Origin: Acidobacteriales bacterium 59-55 | Lineage (GTDB): Bacteria; Acidobacteriota; Terriglobia; Terriglobales; Acidobacteriaceae | Direction of reading: 5' to 3' | Assembly: GCA_001897435.1 (NCBI GenBank) | Contig: MKSV01000004.1 | Location: forward strand, 124,001-188,000 | DNA: 64,000 nt | In this document: positions 54,919 to 61,556 of the stretch, piece by piece | Layout of the letters: each line of letters starts with the position of its first letter | How positions within the stretch are numbered: the stretch's first letter is position 1 | Translations under genes and position numbers: made by a program | The notes under the pieces: generated by a model | Database searches by the model: none | The model's input: only the letters and a program-made list of their open reading frames with translations | Told to the model about the DNA's origin: nothing

Positions 54919-55440
54919 ATGTTGTCGGCCATGTTCGGGCATCCTCGTATTTACCCAAATCTGAATCCGTCGGCAGCGATTCCCGTGGATAGGGATCAGA
55001 TCTTTCATCTGCGTAATTTTGCGGATGTTTACAGGATGAGCCGAGGCAAGGAGCATGCGCAGTATGTTCCGAACGCGCGATTCAGTTTTGTCAAATTGGC
55101 CAGCGGCGAAATGCTGATGCATCAGCGCTTCCGGCATCCAGCGCTGGCAGAGGGGCGACCTGTGCTCTATGCAGGCGAGGCCCACTTCGATAACGGCAGG
55201 CTGCGGTGGTGGAGTAATGGAAGCGGAAACTATCGGCCTGACTCAGATCACGCTACGCAGGCCGGCCTGCCGATCGAACAGTTCTATACCCATGACGCGA
55301 TTTTGAAGGGAGAGCATACGCAGATGAATGTGCAGGCGATGGCTCCTCCGCCGGCGATGAATGGAGTGCAGGCGAAGTTTCCAGCCGGACCGATGGCCGG
55401 CGGACCTGCGAGCCGGCGAGGTCTTCCGAATTTGCGATGA
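54919..55440 (+). CDS. Small protein resembling the SGHYRP (IQM-like) domain, opposite to the T6SS operon
   Basis: A 173-residue protein and the only plus-strand gene in the T6SS region. Residues ~67-107 read MHQRFRHPALAEGRPVLYAGEAHF and then NGRLRWWSNGSGNYRPD. The pattern (His-rich, big-residue, AGE, NG, SN-SGxYRP) resembles a domain I know from plant IQM proteins (HHSSFLAGG, AAG, SGHYRP) and from some bacterial toxin-linked proteins; this is recall, not a search. The C-terminus (~140-173) is Pro/Gly/Met-rich and probably disordered. It is divergent from the DUF4157 gene with a 64-base gap, as expected for an effector/immunity or effector/chaperone pair, though neither role is shown. Confidence 0.6.
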   Translation: MLSAMFGHPRIYPNLNPSAAIPVDRDQIFHLRNFADVYRMSRGKEHAQYVPNARFSFVKLASGEMLMHQRFRHPALAEGRPVLYAGEAHFDNGRLRWWSNGSGNYRPDSDHATQAGLPIEQFYTHDAILKGEHTQMNVQAMAPPPAMNGVQAKFPAGPMAGGPASRRGLPNLR

Positions 55441-55468
55441 GGAGAGGGATACGAGTGAAACTCGTACT

Positions 55469-57232
55469 TCAACGATCTGTGCTCTTCGCCTTATCGGATC
55501 GGTCAATATAGACAAACGAATTCAAGGAAGCGTGCAGGCTTAGAAACTTTTCCAGGACGGATAGGAAGAGATAACTTGTGCCTCCCTTTAAGCTTTCGTC
55601 GCTTACATCGAGGCTCACGCGAAAACCCTGGCGGAAGCCTTGCCATCCGCTCTCTCTCCGATGACGGGTAACAGGACGAACGGTCATCCTCTGCAGGCTG
55701 TTGATTTGTTGTTGAACGGCGGGCGAGTTCGAAAGGCTGTAAAGCGAGAGAATTTTCTTCAAAGCTTCCAGCGAGGCTGCATCATTATCGAGAGATAGAT
55801 GGTTGAGTTGCAGGTTCGAGATAAGAGCCCATCGGCTTGCGCCTCCCAAGGGAGGGTAGCCAGCGGGGGTAGGCTTTCGCAGGCAGTGGATATGGCTGAT
55901 GGGACCCGGATCCTCGGTTTGGAGCAAAGTGTTTTCCTGAAGCTGCGATGCGAGGTTTCTGTTGGTGCAGAGGAGATGAGCGAAGGCTGTTTCGGTAGGA
56001 GGCTGGCTGGGATTGAAGGCCAGGTCGACGAATGAAAGGAAGATGTCTGTGCCCAGAAGGTCCGTCCGTTCGGTGAGGACGCGTCGAGCATACCAGAACG
56101 CGTGGCGCTGCGCGCTGTCGGCACCTGCGGTGCCGTAGAGCGGGCGAAGCTGCCGGGATTCCTCTGCGGGATTCGAAGACGACGAGACGGAGAGGATGGA
56201 GTGGATTTCTGTCGTGTGTTCGCGGCGGGCGTCCGCGATAAGACGATATTCAGTCTTTGTGTGATCGATTCGAATAGGCTCGCTGGTCCGAGGAAATAAA
56301 TTCACAATTGGCGTGCAGCCAAGTGCGAACGTATCGCGCGCGATGGGGAGCCGCTCTCTTGGAGCGATATCAAGGAGAAAGAGAATATCAAGATCCGTGA
56401 CGGATGGGTTGCGGTCCAGGCCAAGAATATCGAAGAAGAGGAATTTCTCAGGCAGCCAGAAGTACTCCTGGAGCAGACGATAGGCAGGATGAGATTGAAT
56501 TGGATAGGGAATGACATCCTCGTCCGATTCGAAGCCGACGGTACGCAGATTTGAGATGGGAAGGGAGACGGCTTGTCCGGTAGAGCGATCATGCAACGCA
56601 ATACCGATGCAATGATGGAAGAGCAATTCGTAGAGTCGTCCGGTGAGATGGGAGTTCCCATTCAGGTGAAATCGTAGTTGCTTAATCTCCAGATCAGAGA
56701 AAGCAGCTCCGCGGGGCTCAAGACGCAGACGAAGCACACCGGCGATCCGACTGTCGGAGTCGAGGAAATCAAATCGAGCCTTATTGGTAAATTCGGCTTC
56801 CATGATCTCGAGTGGCCATAGGGTAACCGGATACGCAGTTCGGAAGTGGCAGGTGAGGCCGCCTGTCGTCTGCGCAAACAGTTTCGTATGTCGCGGAATG
56901 CTGTAGCCGGCAGCGAGCTTCCCTCTGCCGGGTTCTGCGACGATTCGAGCAAGTGTCATAGGGGGAATGGGATTGACAAGGTGGGGGTGCAGCAGGCCGA
57001 GCAAAGCGGAGGTGAATTCAGGAAATTCGCTATCGAGCCGCCGCTGAATGCGCGAGGTAAGAAAGGCGAAGGATTCTATCAAGCGTTCCACATGAGGATC
57101 TGCGGAGCCTTCACGGGAGAGTTCGAGGCGCTCGGCAAGCTTGGGGTACTGGGTGGCAAAGCTCTGCCCCGCGCTACGGAGATAGTTGAGTTCATCACGA
57201 AATGCTGCAATCGAGGCTATGCGGTCATCCAT
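55469..57232 (-). CDS. tssF: Type VI secretion system baseplate subunit TssF
   Basis: A 587-residue wedge protein. It opens with the family hallmark FRDELNYLRSAGQSFATQYPKLAERLELSREGSADPHVERLIESFAFLTSRIQRRLDSEFPEFTSALLGLLHPHLVNPIPPMTLARI (~11-95). Later landmarks are FDILGLDR near 273, TPIVNLFPRTSEPIRIDHTKTEYRL (~308-332) and PLGGASRWALISNLQLNHLSL near 465. TssF joins TssG, TssE and TssK in the baseplate. Its start overlaps the tssE stop by eight bases. Confidence 0.92.
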   Translation of the reverse strand: MDDRIASIAAFRDELNYLRSAGQSFATQYPKLAERLELSREGSADPHVERLIESFAFLTSRIQRRLDSEFPEFTSALLGLLHPHLVNPIPPMTLARIVAEPGRGKLAAGYSIPRHTKLFAQTTGGLTCHFRTAYPVTLWPLEIMEAEFTNKARFDFLDSDSRIAGVLRLRLEPRGAAFSDLEIKQLRFHLNGNSHLTGRLYELLFHHCIGIALHDRSTGQAVSLPISNLRTVGFESDEDVIPYPIQSHPAYRLLQEYFWLPEKFLFFDILGLDRNPSVTDLDILFLLDIAPRERLPIARDTFALGCTPIVNLFPRTSEPIRIDHTKTEYRLIADARREHTTEIHSILSVSSSSNPAEESRQLRPLYGTAGADSAQRHAFWYARRVLTERTDLLGTDIFLSFVDLAFNPSQPPTETAFAHLLCTNRNLASQLQENTLLQTEDPGPISHIHCLRKPTPAGYPPLGGASRWALISNLQLNHLSLDNDAASLEALKKILSLYSLSNSPAVQQQINSLQRMTVRPVTRHRRESGWQGFRQGFRVSLDVSDESLKGGTSYLFLSVLEKFLSLHASLNSFVYIDRSDKAKSTDR

Positions 57233-57755
57233 GGGAAAGCTCGGTGCGTGAAGGCTTAAGGGACAGTTCTGAGGCGGAGCGGTCTTCTGGCAACATCACC
57301 TCGATTGTGTGTTCGCTGCTATGCAGGAGAATGGGAAATGTCATGGGTTCAATCAGGTTTCCAAGCCGGGCTTTACAGGAGATGCTCCCGAGAAGCTGAT
57401 GGGGAGAGCTGTCATCGCTATCAAGATAAATGGATACCTCTTGTAGACGAGGTTCGAAGATGCTGATGGCAAGCCGCAGAGTTTCGGCAAGAGTTCGGCG
57501 ATCTGTAGCGCTGGTCGCGCTGAATTGTGAGAAGTCAGGAATTCCGTAATCAAGAACGGTGGCATTGGGATCGAGTGTTCCGTCGGGGGTTCGACGCGTA
57601 TTTAAGATACGCTGCAGATCGCGGGCGATGGAAGAGAAGAGGGCGGTGCGGTCATGAACGCGAAAGGGCGTTAGCTCCTTATCTGCCTCCGGGGCGTTGT
57701 CGACCAGACGGTCAAACAACGGAACCCGGAGGCCATGGATGGTCTTGGGATACAT
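57225..57755 (-). CDS. tssE: Type VI secretion system baseplate subunit TssE (gp25-like)
   Basis: A 176-residue protein of the GPW/gp25 family. It has VPLFDRLVDNAP near the start, SSIARDLQRILNTRRTPDGTLDPNATVLDYGIPDFSQFS (~41-79), then LAETLRLAISIFEPRLQEVSIYLDSDDS (~90-117). The EPRL motif is diagnostic for gp25-like proteins, which nucleate the contractile sheath. The ATG at 57755 follows the hcp stop by two bases; an in-frame TTG at 57788 would overlap hcp by 31 bases and is less likely. No Shine-Dalgarno is visible, so coupling to hcp translation is probable. Confidence 0.9.
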   Translation of the reverse strand: MYPKTIHGLRVPLFDRLVDNAPEADKELTPFRVHDRTALFSSIARDLQRILNTRRTPDGTLDPNATVLDYGIPDFSQFSATSATDRRTLAETLRLAISIFEPRLQEVSIYLDSDDSSPHQLLGSISCKARLGNLIEPMTFPILLHSSEHTIEVMLPEDRSASELSLKPSRTELSHG

Positions 57756-57757
57756 CA

Positions 57758-58240
57758 CTATGAAGCCGCGTTTGTGGATAGATTCCAAGACGCTGAATTG
57801 TTGCCCGAGTCACTGACAGCAGCAGCTTGGAGCTTGTATTCCCATTTAATCGCGGTGTAGTTAAAGGTAACGGTTTCCTGTGGTTTTCCTCCTCCGCCAC
57901 CGCCGACGGAAACAGATGAGACAAGGGCATTGGTCAGCGTGTACTTCATAAAGGGATTGACCGTGCCGTTCTCGTTTTGGCCTACGGTGAGAACAACGGA
58001 AGCGATGGGCTTGGCCTGATTGCAATAGTCGATCAGGCTTGCTGTCGCGAGATCGAGAAACTTGGTAATGGTAAAGTCCTGATGGTTCGGCTTGCCAGAG
58101 GTGCGCTTCTGGTTGCTCTGGTCACCGGTTATCTGTTGAGCGACACCGTGGCTATAGGACAGAACTTCGATCATGTCCTTATAGTCTGCGAGGGTTGACT
58201 CGCCTTTGATCGCGCCGCAGTCAAGAATCAGTACATCCAT
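57758..58240 (-). CDS. hcp: Type VI secretion system tube protein Hcp (TssD)
   Basis: A 160-residue Hcp that forms hexameric rings of the inner tube. Features: ILDCGAIKGESTLADYKDMIEVLSYSHGVAQQ at the N-terminus, HQDFTITKFLDLATASLIDYCNQAKPIASVVLTVGQ (~54-89), and KYTLTNALVSSVSVGGGGGGKPQETVTFNYTAIKWEY (~98-134). The glycine run in the loop is typical. The ATG at 58240 has AAGGAG nine bases upstream; the ORF extends 22 residues further without family likeness. It lies between tssC and tssE, as in many T6SS operons. Confidence 0.95.
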   Translation of the reverse strand: MDVLILDCGAIKGESTLADYKDMIEVLSYSHGVAQQITGDQSNQKRTSGKPNHQDFTITKFLDLATASLIDYCNQAKPIASVVLTVGQNENGTVNPFMKYTLTNALVSSVSVGGGGGGKPQETVTFNYTAIKWEYKLQAAAVSDSGNNSASWNLSTNAAS

Positions 58241-58331
58241 GAGATTTCTCCTTTGCCTGACGCCCTCTAACGGGCGCGCCAGGCGTGTGTGAAGCGGCGC
58301 ACGCATTCAGCGAACGCCGCGGATGCGAAGG

Positions 58332-59804
58332 CTATTTTGCCGGAGCGGGAAGCTCGGCTACCAGACGGATCGACACGGTCAACTCGTCCAACTGGAAGTG
58401 AGGTTTAAGGAAGACAACGGCACTATAGCTGCCGGGCTTTCCGGGGATCTCAAAGACATCGATGCGCGCCTGTCGCAAGGGATATGCGGCCTTTACGCTT
58501 TGGGAGGCATCATCATTGAGCAGAACGTAGTCGGCAATCCAGGTATTGAGATAGGCGGCTACATTTTCCTTGGTCATAAAGCTGCCGATCTTGTCGCGCA
58601 TAATGACCTTGATGTAGTGAGCAAAACGCGACGCGGCCAATACATAGGGAAGCATGCTGGAGATGCGCGCATTTGCATTGGCTTCGTTGGTGTTGTAGAG
58701 CTTCGGCTTGTTTGCTGTCTGGCCGCCGAAGAAGGCAGCCTGGTCGCTGTTCTTACGGTGGCAGACAGCAACGAAGCCCAGATTGTTGAGCTCATTTTCA
58801 CGACGGTCCGTAATGGAGACCTCCGTGGGGCACTTCATGGCGAGGTCTCCATCTTCGGTTTCGAAGATGTGAACAGGAAGGCCTTCGATGAGTCCACCGC
58901 CCTCAACGCCGCGAATTGCCGCACACCACTGATATTTGGAGAAAGCGTCGGTGATGCGCTGCGCAAGAGCGTAGGCGGAGTTTCCCCAGAGATACTTCGC
59001 GTGATCCTTTCCATCAACATCTTCGACAAAATCGAACTCATCTACCGGAACGGTTTTGGGGCCGTATGGCAAGCGCAGAAGAACGTGCGGCAAAGTGAGG
59101 GTAACGTACCGGGAATCCTCGGAGTCTCGGAAGGCACGCCACTTGATCAATTCGGTCGACTCAAACTGCTTGGCGAGATCGCGTGGTACTGCAAGCTCGG
59201 TGAAGCTGTCCCAATCGAACAGCTTCGGACTGGCAGCCGTGATGAAAGGCGCATGAGCCGCAGCGGCAACGTGAGAGATCTGTTCCAGCATGGACGTATC
59301 CTGCGGAGTGCGGCCGAATTCATAGTCGCCCACAAGTACGCTGAAGGGATTGCCGCCGAAGGTGCCGTACTCTTCTTCGTAGATCTTTTTGAAGAGAGAG
59401 CTTTGATCGAACTCGGTGGCCTTTTCGAGGTCGGACAATAGTTCCTTTTTCGTCGAGTTAAGCAGGCGGAGCTTAAGCATATTGCCCGTCTCGGTGTTCA
59501 TGACGAGATAATGCAGCCCGCGCCAGGCTGCTTCGAGTTTCTGGAAGTCCGGAGAATGCATAATTGCATTGAGTTGATCGCTGATGATCTGGTCGATCTC
59601 GGCGATACGCTGCTTAATGCCGGCAACGGCACTGTGCTTGTTGACCGTCATTCCCTCATCGAGGACCTGAGTTGCGTACTCTGAAATAAGGGTCATGGCA
59701 TAGGGCCGCTGTGAGTCGTCACGTACGATGCGGCCCTCAGAGATAACGCGGTCCATCACTGTCGGTGGGGTGGTTGTGGTTGTTCCAGTCGTTGGCTCAG
59801 GCAT
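58332..59804 (-). CDS. tssC: Type VI secretion system contractile sheath large subunit TssC
   Basis: A 490-residue sheath protein (VipB/ImpC). Family motifs: IAEIDQIISDQLNAIMHSPDFQKLEAAWRGLHYLV (~67-101), SSLFKKIYEEEYGTFGGNPFSVLVGDYEFGRTPQD (~135-169), LFDWDSFTELAVPRDLAKQFES, RAFRDSEDSRYVTLTLPHVLLRLPYGP, YLWGNSAYALAQRITDAF and the C-terminal region with RFAHYIKVIMRDKIGSF and VVFLKPHFQLDELTVSIRLVAELP. With TssB it builds the sheath whose contraction drives the spike. It overlaps tssB by 8 bases. Confidence 0.96.
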   Translation of the reverse strand: MPEPTTGTTTTTPPTVMDRVISEGRIVRDDSQRPYAMTLISEYATQVLDEGMTVNKHSAVAGIKQRIAEIDQIISDQLNAIMHSPDFQKLEAAWRGLHYLVMNTETGNMLKLRLLNSTKKELLSDLEKATEFDQSSLFKKIYEEEYGTFGGNPFSVLVGDYEFGRTPQDTSMLEQISHVAAAAHAPFITAASPKLFDWDSFTELAVPRDLAKQFESTELIKWRAFRDSEDSRYVTLTLPHVLLRLPYGPKTVPVDEFDFVEDVDGKDHAKYLWGNSAYALAQRITDAFSKYQWCAAIRGVEGGGLIEGLPVHIFETEDGDLAMKCPTEVSITDRRENELNNLGFVAVCHRKNSDQAAFFGGQTANKPKLYNTNEANANARISSMLPYVLAASRFAHYIKVIMRDKIGSFMTKENVAAYLNTWIADYVLLNDDASQSVKAAYPLRQARIDVFEIPGKPGSYSAVVFLKPHFQLDELTVSIRLVAELPAPAK

Positions 59805-60309
59805 GGGCGCCCTCCTCTTCCGTGCTGTTGCTTGCCTTCAATTGCTTGAGCTCCTCTGGCTTGGAAACTACATCGAGGAGCGTTTCATTGAGAGAGTCGT
59901 TGCCATCCAGCTTTGCCAGGAGGTCGTTCAAGTGAGAGCGAGAATCAAGCAACTTGCGGAGGCCTTCGACTTGTTGAACAAGGTTGGCGGGGGTGAAGTC
60001 GTCGATGCTCTCGAATTTAAGGCTCAAAGGCAGCGAACTCTGTGCCTTATCAATATGATTTGCAACCGAGCTTGAAATAGACGGACCAACGGACTTGAGA
60101 ACTTCGTTGAAATTGTCGCGATCGATCTCGATGAACTTGCGATCCTTCATTGCGACAGGGTTGTGAGTTGCACCAGATAGATCCGAGAGAATGCCGACAA
60201 CAAGCGGCAACTCCTTTTTCTGAATGGCGCCGCCGATCTCAACGTCATACGTGATCTGTACTCGGGGCGGACGAACTCGATCAAGTTTGTGCTGCGTACT
60301 TTCTGCCAT
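59797..60309 (-). CDS. tssB: Type VI secretion system contractile sheath small subunit TssB
   Basis: A 170-residue sheath protein (VipA/ImpB). It has the family opening RPPRVQITYDVEIGGAIQKKELPLVVGILSDLSG (~13-46), RKFIEIDRDNFNEVLKSVGP (~60-79), LKFESIDDFTPANLVQQVEGLRKLLDSRSHLNDLLAKLDGN (~97-137), and a Lys/Glu-rich end. TssB and TssC interlock to form the sheath that surrounds the Hcp tube. A GGAGCATTCC stretch lies just upstream of the ATG. Confidence 0.95.
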   Translation of the reverse strand: MAESTQHKLDRVRPPRVQITYDVEIGGAIQKKELPLVVGILSDLSGATHNPVAMKDRKFIEIDRDNFNEVLKSVGPSISSSVANHIDKAQSSLPLSLKFESIDDFTPANLVQQVEGLRKLLDSRSHLNDLLAKLDGNDSLNETLLDVVSKPEELKQLKASNSTEEEGAHA

Positions 60310-60320
60310 TGGAATGCTCC

Positions 60321-61553
60321 TTATGTATTCGGTAGATTGTGGTTGTTTCCATGAAGGCGAAGCAATGTGCCTACTTCTCGCAATGCGACCTGGTCTTGCA
60401 ACAACTCGGGTAGAAGTTCACTAAGATTCATCCCGCCCCACGCAATCGCGCGCTGGAGCAGATAAGGTACAGGGCTATGAGGCTCAAGCTGACTCAAAAA
60501 ATCCGATATTTCTGCTAGTCGCGTATAGGCGTCTTCGCGACTCTGAATGGGTGTTCCACAACCGGATGGAAGCTGCGAATCCGGCAAGCGTGAAGTGATG
60601 TGAGTTCTGGAAGGAGGGGAATAAGTCATCGCAGAGAGGGATGTATTCATCTCATGATTCGGCGGGAGAGAGCCTGTCGCATCCTCCGCATCCATTTCCT
60701 GCTCCTCTGTATCCTCAGATTTCTGTGCATCCGACAGCGCAGGAGAGATGGCGCGCTCCATTTGGTGCAAGATACTTTTGATCTCCAGTAAGCCGCCGTT
60801 CGCGGGGCCGTAGCAGGCATCGAACATCTGATCGAGCATGTCGGTGATTGCAATGGCCTCGTGAATGTCTGTCCACATGGCAGCTAAAGGCTCCAGCGGA
60901 GCGAGTGCGAGGCTGCGCTCGAAGGTCTCTGCGCCGGTTGCCGTTTGCGGACCCGAGTGTTGTCTCCGGTGTATCTGATCCTGATGCCGCGCTGCCTCCA
61001 GATCGGCGAATGAAAAGGGAGCGGCGCCGCTTGCTGCTGAAGGTTGAGTCAGCGGGAGCATCTTGATCTGCAAGGAGATCTTTTCATTGAGCCATTGAAT
61101 GAGATTCGCTCGATGTTCCACAGAGGAGTCCGTTGAACGAAGCGGCAGGACAACTGCGGCCGGCGGGATATTGTCGGGGAGTTCTGGAGCCGGGTACATT
61201 GTGGCAGCGAAGTATTGATGGAGGCCGAGGATGAGAGCGCATCCTTTCGAGTAACCTGCGAGCCCCTCAAGGTGAAGCCATGCTTCTGTCACCCATATGG
61301 CAATTTGCAGGTCTTTCGAACGATGTAGAAGCGCCTCCGTGCATAGTTCTGACACCAGCAGCCAGTCAGCCTGCTGGGTGGGGCGCTGCCAGATTCCCTG
61401 AGGAAGAGAGGCATTCTCTGCATAGCGCGCCTGGGCGATCTGATCATAGAGCGGATCGTACCGAAGGTAGACTCCTGCTGGCGCTATCGGGTCGATGGGC
61501 TGGAGCAGTGCCTCGACGGTAATGTCAGCCGGGTTAGAAGGAGAGATATGCAT
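60321..61553 (-). CDS. tssA: Type VI secretion system protein TssA
   Basis: A 410-residue protein with an ImpA-type N-terminal domain: LLQPIDPIAPAGVYLRYDPLYDQIAQARYAENASLPQGIWQ near residue 15, WLLVSELCTEALLHRSKDLQIAIWVTEAWLHLEGLAGYSKGCALILGLHQYF (~64-115). The middle (~290-340) is acidic and low-complexity (SEDTEEQEMDAEDA); the C-terminus has YTRLAEISDFLSQLEPHSPVPYLLQRAIAWGGMNLSELLPELL, the segment shared by the TssA and ImpA/VasJ families. TssA caps the growing sheath end. It lies three bases after the tssM stop. Confidence 0.9.
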   Translation of the reverse strand: MHISPSNPADITVEALLQPIDPIAPAGVYLRYDPLYDQIAQARYAENASLPQGIWQRPTQQADWLLVSELCTEALLHRSKDLQIAIWVTEAWLHLEGLAGYSKGCALILGLHQYFAATMYPAPELPDNIPPAAVVLPLRSTDSSVEHRANLIQWLNEKISLQIKMLPLTQPSAASGAAPFSFADLEAARHQDQIHRRQHSGPQTATGAETFERSLALAPLEPLAAMWTDIHEAIAITDMLDQMFDACYGPANGGLLEIKSILHQMERAISPALSDAQKSEDTEEQEMDAEDATGSLPPNHEMNTSLSAMTYSPPSRTHITSRLPDSQLPSGCGTPIQSREDAYTRLAEISDFLSQLEPHSPVPYLLQRAIAWGGMNLSELLPELLQDQVALREVGTLLRLHGNNHNLPNT

Positions 61554-61556
61554 GGT

